Counted from the first letter of the stretch, positions 1 through 9,217 are shown. The stretch is 64,000 nucleotides of DNA from an uncultured Blautia sp. (GCF_934371575.1 NZ_CAKRNY010000011.1:25689-89688); one strand, 5' to 3'. Numbers and translations are program-made. Notes: generated from the sequence alone by a model not told the origin.

Positions 1-577
1 AAGCCTTCTCCACAACTGCTGCCAGAATATCTGCAGACACACCGTATTTCCACCGTTCACCCGGCTGAAATTCCAGTGGGCATTTTCCAATCCTGTCTGC
101 AAATTCCAGTGTGGTCACCGGATGCTCTGTATCCAGACGTTTATGAACTTCTTCAAACACATTTCCGGCAGCATATTCTGCTGCACTGCTGTTTCCCCCG
201 TAGGTCAGGCCTCCGGTCATGGACAGCAGATGATAGACTGTCACATTATGCCACACTGGCTCCAGACCGCCCGGAACAGAAACCATCTGATCTGCAAATC
301 CTGGAATGTATTTGGACACAGGATCCGCCAGATCAATAATGCCTCTCTCAAATAAAAGCATGACCGCAGCTGCCGTAACAGGTTTGGTCATGGAAAAAAG
401 CCGGAAAATGGTATCACGTTTAAGCTTCTTTTCTGCGGCTTTATCTGCATAACCGCATTCAAGATACACTTCCTCCTGACCATCCTTCACAACCATCATA
501 TTCATACCGGCAATCTGGTTGTTCTCAACTGCCTGGTTCATTATCTGCCAAAGCTGTTTCTTTGTCTCTTCTCTCAT
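1..577 (-). CDS. Serine hydrolase, beta-lactamase class C / penicillin-binding family (partial)
   Basis: The gene runs off the left edge, so only the first 192 residues are visible. The ATG at 577 follows an AGGAGG ribosome site and lies 10 nt after the cardiolipin synthase stop, so the two are probably co-transcribed. The translation contains FSMTKPV, the SxxK nucleophile motif of serine beta-lactamase-like hydrolases, at about residues 66-72. A Y-x-S-type motif (KYGVSAD) follows about 115 residues later. Members include esterases and D-aminopeptidases as well as beta-lactamases. No signal peptide is seen, so a cytoplasmic esterase-like enzyme is more likely than a secreted beta-lactamase. 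The substrate cannot be inferred. Confidence 0.85.
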   Translation of the reverse strand, partial: MREETKKQLWQIMNQAVENNQIAGMNMMVVKDGQEEVYLECGYADKAAEKKLKRDTIFRLFSMTKPVTAAAVMLLFERGIIDLADPVSKYIPGFADQMVSVPGGLEPVWHNVTVYHLLSMTGGLTYGGNSSAAEYAAGNVFEEVHKRLDTEHPVTTLEFADRIGKCPLEFQPGERWKYGVSADILAAVVEKA

Positions 578-587
578 GTCCGGCCTC

Positions 588-2138
588 CTATAACATCGGT
601 GCAAATAACCTTAAAATGCTCTGCATTGCACGTATTGCAATATTTCTTCCACGGCAGAATTCCAGAGATACCGGATTACAGTATTCCAGGGTATCGGTGA
701 AATCCTGTTTAATATCATATATTACCTTATTCTGGCAGATCCATACACCATCCTCAAAATGCAGATACAGACTCCGGTAATCCAGATTAATAGTTCCCAC
801 CACACTGATCTCATCATCGCAGACAAAAGACTTGGCATGAAGAAATCCTGGCAGATACTCATAAATCTTTACCCCAGCCTCAAGCAGCTGCGCATAATAG
901 GATTGTGTAAGAAGAAATACCAGCTTCTTGTCCGGAATACCCGGCGTCATCAGACGTACATCCACACCGCTTTTTGCCGCAAGACAGAGGGCTGTCATCA
1001 TTTCATTGTCAATTACAAGATATGGGGTGCAAATATACACATATTTTTTCGCACGGTTAATAATATTCAGATAAACATTCTCTCCTACCGTCTCGTCATC
1101 AAGAGGGGAATCGCAAAATGGCTGAATATACCCATCCCCTTCAAACGGCTTCGGATGCCACACATGGGGAAGGTATTCTTCAAGACTGCAATCCTGTCGG
1201 TTATTGGTGACTACATTCCACATATGCAGAAACATGGCAGTCATATTCCAGACAGCCTCTCCCTTCAGCATAACAGCCGTATCCTTCCAGTGGCCAAAGC
1301 GCTCCTTCTGATTGATGTACTCATCTGCCAGATTTACACCTCCGGTGAATCCCACATATCCGTCGATAATACAGAATTTGCGGTGATCACGGTTATTCTG
1401 GATAATGTTCAGAATAGGACGGAACGGATTAAATACCTGACACTTAATCCCCTTTTCCCTCAGTGTAAGATAATATTTATGAGGAAGTGTGGTAAGACAG
1501 CCCATATCATCATAGATCAGGCGCACGTCCACTCCTTCCTTAACTTTCTTTTCCAAAATATCCAGAATGGTTCTCCACATTACACCATCATGGATAATAA
1601 AGTATTCAATAAAAATATAATGTTCTGCCTGTTCCAGTTCCTTCACCAGAACGGGGAACATATCATCTCCCACCTGAAAATACTCTGCTGTGGTATTTCC
1701 GTGGAGCGGATATCCTGAATTCCGATATATATAATCCGACTGAATACAGGCAGATATATCTTCTGTCTTCAGCCGTTCATGGACTGCCGGATCTGTCTGC
1801 AGAAGGTTCGCAGATTTTTTCAGCATCTCATTGAAACGCTCCTGCATATAATTGGCAATTCTGGAATGCCCAAAGACAAGATACAGTACAAGGCCAAAAA
1901 TAGGCAGACACAGGATCAGCATCGTCCAGGCTAATTTATACGAGGGGTTTAGTTTTCTGTTCACAATTTTCAGCACTACCAGAATGCTGATCACATCCAG
2001 AATAAAAGATATGTATCTGGAATACCCTGCAAGACGAAAAAAAATAGTCAGCACCCAGCCAAGCTGAATCGCCATGGCAAATACCACGTAGAAAACCCTG
2101 TTAAACAAAAGCTGGGCAATTTTCTTCAGAATCATCAT
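588..2138 (-). CDS. cls: Cardiolipin synthase
   Basis: This 516-aa phospholipase-D-superfamily membrane enzyme condenses two phosphatidylglycerols into cardiolipin and glycerol. Two hydrophobic segments lie in the first ~70 residues, as in bacterial Cls. Two complete HKD motifs (HxKxxxxD) follow: HRKFCIIDG near residue 255 and HAKSFVCDD near residue 437, each ahead of a G(G/T)xN segment. Length matches the family (about 480-520). The start is ATG-ATG; AGGAGGGG lies rather far (about 13 nt) upstream, so the second ATG is possible. It is downstream of the rpsU terminator and upstream of the serine hydrolase. Substrate specificity is inferred from the family. Confidence 0.93.
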   Translation of the reverse strand: MMILKKIAQLLFNRVFYVVFAMAIQLGWVLTIFFRLAGYSRYISFILDVISILVVLKIVNRKLNPSYKLAWTMLILCLPIFGLVLYLVFGHSRIANYMQERFNEMLKKSANLLQTDPAVHERLKTEDISACIQSDYIYRNSGYPLHGNTTAEYFQVGDDMFPVLVKELEQAEHYIFIEYFIIHDGVMWRTILDILEKKVKEGVDVRLIYDDMGCLTTLPHKYYLTLREKGIKCQVFNPFRPILNIIQNNRDHRKFCIIDGYVGFTGGVNLADEYINQKERFGHWKDTAVMLKGEAVWNMTAMFLHMWNVVTNNRQDCSLEEYLPHVWHPKPFEGDGYIQPFCDSPLDDETVGENVYLNIINRAKKYVYICTPYLVIDNEMMTALCLAAKSGVDVRLMTPGIPDKKLVFLLTQSYYAQLLEAGVKIYEYLPGFLHAKSFVCDDEISVVGTINLDYRSLYLHFEDGVWICQNKVIYDIKQDFTDTLEYCNPVSLEFCRGRNIAIRAMQSILRLFAPML

Positions 2139-2183
2139 AACTTTTTCTTTTCCCCTCCTTCACACACAACTTCCAATAGATTT

Positions 2184-2217
2184 AAAAATCCCTGACTGAA
2201 TGCAGCCAGGGATTTTT
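2184..2217 (-). terminator. Rho-independent terminator after rpsU
   Basis: AAATCCCTG and CAGGGATTT arms close a short loop and are followed by a T run on the minus strand. It lies directly downstream of rpsU and separates it from cls. Confidence 0.85.
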
Positions 2218-2225
2218 GCGCACAA

Positions 2226-2402
2226 TTAATTATATTTACGTTTTCTTGCGGCTTCAGATTTTTTCTTACGACGAACGCTTGGTTTCTCGTAATGCTCTCT
2301 TTTGCGGATTTCCTGCTGGATACCTGCTTTTGCACAGCTTCTCTTGAATCTGCGAAGAGCGCTATCTAAAGTCTCGTTTTCTTTTACGATAACGTTTGAC
2401 AT
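2226..2402 (-). CDS. rpsU: 30S ribosomal protein S21
   Basis: This is a 58-aa basic protein of the small ribosomal subunit. The sequence begins [19 protein letters not shown] and ends in an Arg/Lys-rich tail ([15 protein letters not shown]), which is diagnostic for S21. The ATG at 2402 was chosen over a long upstream extension because the S21 family starts there and GGAGGGAGG precedes it. It is transcribed on its own from the promoter at 2481-2510 and ends at the hairpin at 2184-2217. Confidence 0.97.
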   Translation of the reverse strand: MSNVIVKENETLDSALRRFKRSCAKAGIQQEIRKREHYEKPSVRRKKKSEAARKRKYN

Positions 2403-2480
2403 AGACTCACACCTAACCTCCCTCCAGTTGTAGATTGTGCTAAAATACAACTGTCTGGGTATTTTTCTTGCACGAACATT

Positions 2481-2510
2481 ATTATATATCATACACTCGG
2501 GGTTCGTCAA
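2481..2510 (-). promoter_or_regulatory. Sigma-A-like promoter of rpsU
   Basis: On the minus strand, TTGACG (2505-2510) is followed after 18 nt by TATAAT (2481-2486), about 80 nt upstream of the rpsU start codon. Confidence 0.7.
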
Positions 2511-2584
2511 CATCTTTTGGTTTAATTTTACAAAAAATTTTGACGAATTTTTCTCCCGCAGGAGTGTAAAATAAAACAAAACTT

Positions 2585-2611
2585 CTAGAGCCTTTTTCAA
2601 ACACGCTCTAG
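2585..2611 (-). terminator. Terminator overlapping the alaS stop codon
   Basis: Perfect 7-bp arms CTAGAGC/GCTCTAG enclose GTGTTTGAAAAAG and are followed on the minus strand by a T-rich run. The alaS stop codon TAG (2608-2610) lies inside the stem. The loop sequence recurs elsewhere in the window (see findings). Confidence 0.85.
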
Positions 2612-5247
2612 TGGAGCTGTCCTTCCAGGATTCCGGCTGCTGCTTCGATTGCTTCGCCTGCCTTCTCCGGATTCTTTCCGCCTGCCTGAGCCATGTTCGG
2701 ACGTCCACCGCCACCGCCACCAACGATTGCAGCAACAGCTTTGATCAGGTTACCTGCATGTGCTCCTGCTTTCTGAGCAGAATCAGTAGCCATCGCAAGA
2801 AGGTTTACCTTGCCTTCGTTTACTGCTGCAAGGACAACAACACCCTCACCAAGCTTTTCTTTCAGCTGGTCACCAAGATCACGAAGTCCGTTCATGTCAA
2901 CGCCTTCTACTTTAGCAGCAAGGAGTTTCACACCCTTCACTTCCACAACCTGGTTCATAACATCACCAAGAGCGCCCTGAGCCAGCTTGCTCTTCAGGGA
3001 TTCATTCTCACTTGCGAGAGTCTTCACCTCACCCTGAAGATGTGCGATCTTCTCAACCATCTCAGAAGGATTTGTCTTAAGTGCCTTGGCAGCCTCGTGA
3101 AGAAGTGCCTCCTGTTTCTTATAGTATTCCAGAACGCCGTTTCCTGTCAGCGCCTCAATACGACGGACACCTGCAGCGATACCGGATTCAGATACGATCT
3201 TAAACAGCATGATGGAGCTTGTATTTGCCACATGAGTACCACCGCAAAGCTCCTTGGAGAAATCGCCCATGGATACTACACGAACCTTCTGGGAATATTT
3301 CTCACCAAACAGTGCCATAGCGCCGGATTTCTTAGCTTCCTCAACATCCATAATATCTGTATGGACCTCAAGACCAGCCTGGATCTGCTCATTTACAATC
3401 TTCTCAACTTTCTCGATCTCCTCAGCTGTCATAGCTGTGAAATGAGCAAAGTCAAAGCGAAGTCTGTCAGCAGTTACAAGAGAACCTTTCTGCTCAACAT
3501 GGGAACCAAGAACCTCTTTCAGAGCTTTCTGAAGAAGATGTGTTGCACTGTGGTTCTTCTCAATATCTTTTCTTGCTGCTGTATTTACCTTCAGAGATAC
3601 AGTCTCACCTTTGGAGATCATTCCGGATTCCATATGTCCTACATGGCCGAATTTGCCGCCGCGAAGCTTAATGGTGTCTTCTACAACAAATTTACCATTT
3701 GCAGTCTCGATCACACCGGTGTCTCCAACCTGACCACCCATGGTTGCGTAGAAAGGTGTTTCCTCTACGAAAATAGTACCCTTCTGTCCTTCCATCAGGG
3801 AATCCACAATCTCAGTCTCTGTGGTAAGAACGGTGATCGGGGACTCAAAGGAAAGATGATCATATCCAACAAACTCTGTAGTAACAGAGGTGTCGATCTG
3901 GTCATATACAGTGGCGTCAGCTCCCATATAGTTGGTTACTTCACGGGAAGAACGTGCTTTCTCTCTCTGCTCATCCATAGCAGCCTTAAAGCCTTCCTCA
4001 TCAATCTCGTAACCTTTTTCCTCAAGGATCTCTTTTGTCAGATCAAGAGGGAATCCATAAGTATCATATAATTTAAATGCATTCTCTCCGGAAAGAGTCT
4101 TCTCTCCGGCTGCATTCATAGCCTCTTCCATATCAGCCAGGATACGAAGTCCCTGGTCAATGGTCTTACCAAACTGGTTCTCCTCGTTGGTGAGAACGTT
4201 GAAAATAAATTCTTTCTTCTCTTCCAGCTCCGGATATCCATCTTTGGAACCGTCAATTACTTCCGCACTTAAAGTAGCAAGGAAGTTGCCCTGGATTCCC
4301 AGAAGTCTTCCATGTCTTGCCGCACGACGGATCAGACGGCGAAGTACATAGCCACGTCCCTCGTTTGTAGGCATGATACCATCGGAAATCATAAATGTAG
4401 CAGAACGAATATGATCTGTGATCAGACGAATGGAAACATCGTCCTCATGATGCACACCGTACTCCTTGCCGGAAATCTTACTTACCAGATTACGAAGTGA
4501 GCAGATGGTATCTACATCAAAAATGGAATCTACATCCTGAACAACAACTGCCAGACGCTCAAGTCCCATACCGGTATCAATATTCTTCTGCTTCAGGGTT
4601 GTGTAATTGCCGTTCCCGTCATTCTCAAACTGAGTAAATACGTTATTCCATACTTCCATATAACGGTCACAGTCACAGCCTACAGTACAGCCAGGCTTGC
4701 CGCAGCCATACTTCTCGCCACGGTCGTAGTAAATCTCAGAACATGGACCACAAGGACCTGCGCCATGCTCCCAGAAGTTATCCTCTTTACCGAATTTAAA
4801 AATACGCTCTGCCGGAATTCCGATCTCTTTATTCCAGATATCAAAAGCCTCATCATCCTCCAGATATACAGACGGATAGAGACGCTCTGCATCCAGACCA
4901 ACTACCTCTGTCAGGAATTCCCAGGACCAGTGAATAGCCTCTCTTTTAAAGTAATCTCCAAAAGAAAAGTTTCCAAGCATTTCAAAAAATGTACCGTGAC
5001 GCGCAGTCTTACCTACATTCTCAATATCACCTGTACGAATACATTTCTGACATGTACTCACTCTTGTACGCGGTGGTTTCTCTGCTCCTGTAAAATATGG
5101 TTTCAGTGGTGTCATTCCTGCATTGATCAGCAGGACACTTTTATCGCCCTGCGGCACCAATGGAAAGCTTTTCAGAACAAGATGTCCTTTGCTTTCCATG
5201 AAATCCAGAAACATTTTTCGAAGTTCATTTACTCCGTATTTCTTCAT
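2608..5247 (-). CDS. alaS: Alanyl-tRNA synthetase
   Basis: This class II aminoacyl-tRNA synthetase charges tRNA-Ala and edits Ser/Gly mischarging. The 879-aa protein begins [22 protein letters not shown], the usual AlaS N-terminus. The ATG at 5247 follows GGAGGAG; an in-frame upstream ATG would add 24 atypical residues. The editing domain carries HSATHLLQ and CGGTH, the zinc/editing motifs shared with AlaX. The C-terminal DHHA1 domain has the glycine-rich GGGGGGRP segment. Full length. It has its own promoter (5310-5338) just past tyrS and ends in a hairpin overlapping its stop codon. Confidence 0.98.
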   Translation of the reverse strand: MKKYGVNELRKMFLDFMESKGHLVLKSFPLVPQGDKSVLLINAGMTPLKPYFTGAEKPPRTRVSTCQKCIRTGDIENVGKTARHGTFFEMLGNFSFGDYFKREAIHWSWEFLTEVVGLDAERLYPSVYLEDDEAFDIWNKEIGIPAERIFKFGKEDNFWEHGAGPCGPCSEIYYDRGEKYGCGKPGCTVGCDCDRYMEVWNNVFTQFENDGNGNYTTLKQKNIDTGMGLERLAVVVQDVDSIFDVDTICSLRNLVSKISGKEYGVHHEDDVSIRLITDHIRSATFMISDGIMPTNEGRGYVLRRLIRRAARHGRLLGIQGNFLATLSAEVIDGSKDGYPELEEKKEFIFNVLTNEENQFGKTIDQGLRILADMEEAMNAAGEKTLSGENAFKLYDTYGFPLDLTKEILEEKGYEIDEEGFKAAMDEQREKARSSREVTNYMGADATVYDQIDTSVTTEFVGYDHLSFESPITVLTTETEIVDSLMEGQKGTIFVEETPFYATMGGQVGDTGVIETANGKFVVEDTIKLRGGKFGHVGHMESGMISKGETVSLKVNTAARKDIEKNHSATHLLQKALKEVLGSHVEQKGSLVTADRLRFDFAHFTAMTAEEIEKVEKIVNEQIQAGLEVHTDIMDVEEAKKSGAMALFGEKYSQKVRVVSMGDFSKELCGGTHVANTSSIMLFKIVSESGIAAGVRRIEALTGNGVLEYYKKQEALLHEAAKALKTNPSEMVEKIAHLQGEVKTLASENESLKSKLAQGALGDVMNQVVEVKGVKLLAAKVEGVDMNGLRDLGDQLKEKLGEGVVVLAAVNEGKVNLLAMATDSAQKAGAHAGNLIKAVAAIVGGGGGGRPNMAQAGGKNPEKAGEAIEAAAGILEGQLH

Positions 5248-5309
5248 TTCAATTCTCCTCCTACGCAATAAAGAAGTGCATTCCCAGAAGGAATACTTGC
5301 ATGTGTTAT

Positions 5310-5338
5310 ATGATAGCATATATCTTTATTACGGTCAA
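5310..5338 (-). promoter_or_regulatory. Sigma-A-like promoter of alaS
   Basis: TTGACC (5333-5338), 17 nt, then TATCAT (5310-5315) on the minus strand. The -35 box begins 3 nt beyond the tyrS stop codon, so alaS is transcribed independently of the T-box-controlled tyrS. Confidence 0.65.
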
Positions 5339-5340
5339 AA

Positions 5341-6570
5341 TTATTTTGCAAATACTTTATTAAATTTCTTCTTTCCTCTTTTAAGGACAACACCGTCACC
5401 TGTAAGAGCATCTTTGGAAAGTACATGTTTAATATCCATCACTTTCTCACCGTCAACGGAAACGCCGCCCTGCTCAATTGCTCTTCTTCCCTCGGAACGG
5501 GTAGTTACAAGAGCTGATTTAACAAGAAGGCTGATCAGGTCGATGTTGCCTTCTCCGTCAAAATCCTCTGCTGTAAGCTCTGTAGTCGGCATATGCTCTG
5601 TATCTGCTCCGCCTGCAAAAAGAGCCTTGGCACCTGCCTCTGCTTTCTTTGCTTCCTCTGTTCCATGAACAAGCTCAGTCAAATGGAATGCAAGAATCTC
5701 TTTTGCCTTGTTCAGCTGGCTGCCCTCCCATTTCTCCATCTCTTCAATCTCTTCAAGAGGAAGGAATGTGAGAAGCTTCATACATTTGATAACATCTGCA
5801 TCGTCTACATTTCTCCAGTACTGGTAGAAATCAAATGGAGAGGTCTTATTCGGATCCAGCCATACAGCTCCAGACTGTGTTTTACCCATTTTCTTGCCCT
5901 CAGAGTTAAGAAGAAGGGTGATGGTCATAGCGTAAGCATCTTTTCCAAGCTTACGACGGATCAGCTCAGTACCGCCAAGCATGTTGCTCCACTGGTCATC
6001 GCCGCCGAACTGCATGTTGCAGCCGTATTTCTGGTACAGCATGTAGAAGTCATAGCTCTGCATGATCATGTAGTTAAACTCCAGGAAGCTTAAGCCTCTC
6101 TCCATACGCTGCTTGTAGCACTCTGCTGTAAGCATACGGTTAACGGAAAAGTGAGCTCCAACCTCACGTAAAAGTTCCACATAATTCAGGTTCATCAGCC
6201 ACTCTGCATTATTTACCATAAGTGCTTTATCATCGGAAAAATCAATAAAACGCTCCATCTGTTTCTTAAAGCAGTCGATATTGTGCTGAATGGTCTCCTT
6301 CGTCAGCATCTGGCGCATATCGGTTCTTCCTGAAGGGTCACCGATCATACCGGTTCCACCGCCAAGAAGAGCGATTGGTCTGTTTCCCGCCATCTGCAGA
6401 CGTTTCATCAGGCAAAGTGCCATGAAATGTCCTACATGAAGGCTGTCTGCAGTAGGATCAAATCCGATATAGAAAGTAGCCTTTCCGTTATTTACCATCT
6501 CTTTAATCTCATCTTCATCTGTCACCTGGGCGATCAGACCTCTGGCTTTCAGTTCTTCCCAAACTGTCAT
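5341..6570 (-). CDS. tyrS: Tyrosyl-tRNA synthetase
   Basis: This class I synthetase charges tRNA-Tyr. The 409-aa protein has the HIGH-type motif HVGH at residues 45-48, the tyrosine-binding GGDDQW segment near 189-194, and a KMSKS-type motif KMGKT at 227-231. A C-terminal S4-like RNA-binding domain (roughly 340-409, with [10 protein letters not shown]) follows. Length matches bacterial TyrS. The ATG at 6570 follows AGGAGG. Expression should depend on uncharged tRNA-Tyr through the T-box leader immediately upstream, whose specifier is TAC. Confidence 0.98.
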   Translation of the reverse strand: MTVWEELKARGLIAQVTDEDEIKEMVNNGKATFYIGFDPTADSLHVGHFMALCLMKRLQMAGNRPIALLGGGTGMIGDPSGRTDMRQMLTKETIQHNIDCFKKQMERFIDFSDDKALMVNNAEWLMNLNYVELLREVGAHFSVNRMLTAECYKQRMERGLSFLEFNYMIMQSYDFYMLYQKYGCNMQFGGDDQWSNMLGGTELIRRKLGKDAYAMTITLLLNSEGKKMGKTQSGAVWLDPNKTSPFDFYQYWRNVDDADVIKCMKLLTFLPLEEIEEMEKWEGSQLNKAKEILAFHLTELVHGTEEAKKAEAGAKALFAGGADTEHMPTTELTAEDFDGEGNIDLISLLVKSALVTTRSEGRRAIEQGGVSVDGEKVMDIKHVLSKDALTGDGVVLKRGKKKFNKVFAK

Positions 6571-6680
6571 TTTGAATTCCTCCTGTAAATAAGTAAATAG
6601 AACAAAGCGGACAAGTCCGCTTCAAACTCCTTAAATCCCTCAAGCTTTGAGGGACTTGTTGCGCTTTGCGCGCCAGTTCC

Positions 6681-6987
6681 AAAAAAAGCCCGGTTCTCAT
6701 GTCCCTTTAGGACGAGAACCGGGTCCCGCGTTACCACCTAAATTCACAGAAAGCTCGCACTTCCTGCCTCGATAAGTGACCATCCCGAAATAATGCTCCG
6801 AAACTATCACCCCGGCATGATAACGTATGCCACTCCGTTACAGCCTACTAAATCCTGAAGAATCGTTCGGTGTAAAGCTCCGGGATGTATTCACAATGGA
6901 TTCTGCATGCGCCTCTCACCTGCCGGCAACTCTCTGTGTGCTCTTCCCAAGGCTACTTGTTCCCTTCAACGCCTTTCTCATTTAATA
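6681..6987 (-). promoter_or_regulatory. Tyrosine T-box riboswitch of tyrS
   Basis: On the minus strand the leader starts near 6987. A Stem-I-like region follows, with a candidate specifier TAC (Tyr) in GAATACATC at 6887-6889. The canonical T-box AGGTGGTAACGCGGGA lies at 6724-6739. A strong terminator hairpin (CCCGGTTCTC/GAGAACCGGG) with a T7 run ends at 6681. By family knowledge, uncharged tRNA-Tyr pairs with the specifier and T-box and prevents termination. The assignment rests on T-box motif, specifier and downstream gene all agreeing. Confidence 0.95.
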
Positions 6988-6993
6988 CTTGCA

Positions 6994-7022
6994 AGTATAC
7001 AAAGTCATCCTGTTTTTGTCAA
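6994..7022 (-). promoter_or_regulatory. Sigma-A promoter of the tyrS T-box leader
   Basis: Near-consensus: TTGACA (7017-7022), 17 nt, TATACT (6994-6999) on the minus strand, placing the transcript start at about 6987. Confidence 0.85.
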
Positions 7023-7097
7023 GGAATTTAGCTTTATAATTCAACAACTTACCGTAATAAAGTTTTCCCTGTTCCAGTCTTCATTCCCACTTATGGT

Positions 7098-8471
7098 TTA
7101 CACCCAGTCTACAAAAAAGGTATGTCCCTTATAAGTCTCATATACAACTTTCTTAAAGTTCAGTGACTGATTCCAGAATGCAGAAGTCATCATAAAATAT
7201 TTGTATTTGAAATCCTTTGTTTTCATGCCGCTGACAGTTCGTGGAGTACCGTTTGCCAGATATGCCGAAAAACTGTTAAGAGCCTGCTGTGCTGCCGCAT
7301 AAGCACTTTCCCTGTCTTCGAACACACCATTAAGGCGCTTCTGAAGAGAACCATTTGTTACAACAGAATACTGGGCAAACTTCGTGGAGCCTTCATAAAT
7401 CACGTAACGGACACTGGATGGGAAATCCTCATCAAGAGTACGGTTTAGAATGCAAAGTGCGACTGCCTTCATCCCTTCAATCCCCTGATCTCCAGCCTCT
7501 GATTCACACAATGCAGCCAGAATATCCAGATCTGATTTGGTTCCATCTGCTACGCCCGGATGGGTTTTAAACTGATTCATAATAGTAAAATTGCGTCCAT
7601 GCTTTCCATCAAACCAGGTGAAAACAGTACTGCTGTTATTTCCGTTGCTGCTGTTTGTTTTCTCCGATGCAACTCCCTTTGCATCAAAGGTGTAAGTTTT
7701 TCCACCAAGAGTTGCTGTGGTATTCATATACATAACACCGCTGGAACTGAAATAATAGCTTTTTCCATCCAGCTTCAGCCAGCCGGTATGTGCCTTACCA
7801 TCGGAAGGACTGAAATAATAATGCTTCGACCCAACTGTTCCGAAGCCCTTCTGGTATCGTATTCCGCTGCTCTTTGTAAAGTAATAAATGCTTCCGCCCA
7901 CTGTCTTAAGTCCCGTAGCCATATATCCGGTACCAGGATCAAAATAGCGGGTATTTTTCTTGGAATCTGTAAACCATCCGGTCAGCATAACACCATTACT
8001 CTTAAAATACCGCTTCTCCCCTTTGCTGTTCTTAAGCCAGCCCTTCACCATAGCTCCGGATCCGCTGGTAAAATAATACTTCTTGCCTTTTAATGTCAGC
8101 CAGCCACGGACCATTTTACCATTCGATGGTTTAAAGTATCTGGTAACAGTTTTGCTTTTCAAAAAGCCGGTAACCATCACACCTTTTCCCTTTGTAAAGT
8201 AGCGGATATTTTTGCCTTTGCTGTCCTTTTGCCAGCCTTTAAGCTGAACTCCGGTCTTTTTGTTAAAATAGTATTTCTTACCATTCAGAGTCAGCCAGCC
8301 TTTCTTCTTAGCACCGCTGGATGTTATGTAGTAAGTCTTGCCATTTATGGTTCTGAACCCTGCCTTCGCAGCCTGAACATCCTTCGTCAGCACAGGTGTA
8401 AACAGCAAAGCCAGCACAATAAGCAGTCCCAGACAAAATACTCTGCGTTCTCTTCTTATTTCTCTTTTCAT
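7098..8471 (-). CDS. Secreted cell-wall hydrolase: wall-binding repeats plus SleB-type domain
   Basis: The protein is 457 aa. The chosen ATG at 8471 opens a signal peptide (MKREIRRERR, a hydrophobic run, then VQAA) and follows GGAAAGGG; the longer frame adds 58 unlikely residues. About ten tandem ~20-aa repeats of the G-W-x(n)-G-K-x-Y-Y-F type follow, resembling choline/glucan-binding repeats, to about residue 290. The C-terminal ~150 residues match the SleB-like cell wall hydrolase family, with LAALCESEAGDQGIEGMKAV supplying the likely catalytic Glu and a later ALCILNR segment. It probably binds and cuts peptidoglycan outside the cell. A spore-cortex role is possible but not shown. It has its own consensus promoter. 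Confidence 0.88.
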   Translation of the reverse strand: MKREIRRERRVFCLGLLIVLALLFTPVLTKDVQAAKAGFRTINGKTYYITSSGAKKKGWLTLNGKKYYFNKKTGVQLKGWQKDSKGKNIRYFTKGKGVMVTGFLKSKTVTRYFKPSNGKMVRGWLTLKGKKYYFTSGSGAMVKGWLKNSKGEKRYFKSNGVMLTGWFTDSKKNTRYFDPGTGYMATGLKTVGGSIYYFTKSSGIRYQKGFGTVGSKHYYFSPSDGKAHTGWLKLDGKSYYFSSSGVMYMNTTATLGGKTYTFDAKGVASEKTNSSNGNNSSTVFTWFDGKHGRNFTIMNQFKTHPGVADGTKSDLDILAALCESEAGDQGIEGMKAVALCILNRTLDEDFPSSVRYVIYEGSTKFAQYSVVTNGSLQKRLNGVFEDRESAYAAAQQALNSFSAYLANGTPRTVSGMKTKDFKYKYFMMTSAFWNQSLNFKKVVYETYKGHTFFVDWV

Positions 8472-8588
8472 ACATTTTCCCTTTCCAAAAGGAACATAGC
8501 CCTGGCACCCCCAGAAAAACCGTCCTTGTTTTGTCAAAAAATATGTCGAATTAGTTTCAAAGATTACAGAATTATTACATTTTAGTTT

Positions 8589-8617
8589 ATTATATCGAAA
8601 TTGCTCTTTTCTGTCAA
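8589..8617 (-). promoter_or_regulatory. Consensus promoter of the SleB-type hydrolase gene
   Basis: TTGACA (8612-8617), exactly 17 nt, TATAAT (8589-8594): both hexamers are perfect. The start is near 8582, giving a leader of about 110 nt before the ATG at 8471. I recognise no known riboswitch in that leader. Confidence 0.85.
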
Positions 8618-8684
8618 CTGCTTTGTCACACCAGCCCTGTCCCATCCATATGATGAACTGTAAACATTTTCTGGAGGTAACAGC

Positions 8685-8978
8685 ATGAGTGACTTAGCTG
8701 CTACAAATTGTGGATGCGGTGACGACAGAACCGGTTGTGGTTGCGGTAACTGTGGTTGCAGCAATAATTGCGGATGTGACAATGGATGTGGGCTTTCCTT
8801 TGGAAACAACACCTGCGGATGCAACATTCTCTGGATCATCATTCTCCTTTGCTGCTGCGGCAACGGTAATGGAATCGGATGCGGTAACAGCTGTGGAAAC
8901 GGAACTGGTGACAGCTGCTGGATCATCATCATCCTTCTCCTTCTCTGCGGTGGATGTGGAAACGGCTGCGGATGCTGA
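8685..8978 (+). CDS. Cysteine/glycine-rich small protein with two hydrophobic patches
   Basis: The protein is 97 aa with 21 cysteines by my count, mostly as CGC, CGN and CCC, and two hydrophobic runs (ILWIIILL near residue 48 and WIIIILLLL near residue 80). It looks like two copies of one module: a Cys/Gly-rich stretch, then a W-I-I-I-L-L patch. GGAGG lies 8 nt before the ATG. Similar proteins in clostridia carry the loose label chorion-class high-cysteine protein; function is unknown. Spore-coat, surface or metal-binding roles are guesses. It is followed by a strong terminator and divergent from the hydrolase gene. Overlapping frames exist but lack a comparable ribosome site. Confidence 0.75.
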   Translation: MSDLAATNCGCGDDRTGCGCGNCGCSNNCGCDNGCGLSFGNNTCGCNILWIIILLCCCGNGNGIGCGNSCGNGTGDSCWIIIILLLLCGGCGNGCGC

Positions 8979-8996
8979 TGTAAAAATCTCAAACCG

Positions 8997-9025
8997 AAAA
9001 AAAGCCTGCACTGCCAGGCTTTTTT
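8997..9025 (+). terminator. Bidirectional terminator between the Cys-rich gene and the 57-aa gene
   Basis: AAAAAGCCTG/CAGGCTTTTTT with a short loop. It has an A run on one side and a T run on the other, so it can serve both convergent genes. Confidence 0.85.
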
Positions 9026-9043
9026 CCGGTACAAATAACATTA

Positions 9044-9217
9044 TTATTTTTCAGTTTTACAGTTCGTCTCATTTCTTCTGCACTTCTGACAATACTCTTC
9101 TTCTGGCGCAGCACCTGTATTATTTTCCTGTCTCTTTTGCTTTTTCCGCACACATTCCAGATCCAGTTCATAAATTGCAGTGCCATCTATAATCAGCTTT
9201 TCATTTTTTCTTTCCAT
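9044..9217 (-). CDS. Small conserved-looking protein, unknown function
   Basis: The protein is 57 aa and begins MERKNEKLIIDGTAIYELDLECVRKK. The ATG at 9217 was chosen because GGAGGGG sits just before it; the frame could extend 20 residues further without a good ribosome site. The C-terminus has a CxxC pair (YCQKCRRN) and another Cys. The I-D-G-x-x-I-Y-E-L-D core resembles short hypothetical proteins of clostridia, but I cannot name a family. The CxxC could bind metal (inference). It converges on the Cys-rich gene across a shared terminator. Confidence 0.6.
   Translation of the reverse strand: MERKNEKLIIDGTAIYELDLECVRKKQKRQENNTGAAPEEEYCQKCRRNETNCKTEK

Noticed and set aside
759..1718. 319-residue open frame opposite cardiolipin synthase
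   Set aside because: Shadow of cls, whose two HKD motifs are intact.
2611..4071. 486-residue open frame opposite alaS
   Set aside because: Shadow of alaS; no plausible start signal or family.
7600..8350. Repeated pattern that could suggest a tandem DNA array or CRISPR
   Set aside because: The periodicity is the protein-coding wall-binding repeat of the hydrolase; units vary at the DNA level and no spacer pattern exists.
8472..8582. Riboswitch in the leader of the SleB-type hydrolase
   Set aside because: No known class (c-di-AMP, c-di-GMP, T-box) could be matched to the 110-nt leader.
8694..9192. Overlapping frames on both strands at the Cys-rich gene
   Set aside because: They arise from the repetitive GGNTGY-type composition; only the frame at 8685-8978 has a proper GGAGG site and a coherent two-module pattern.
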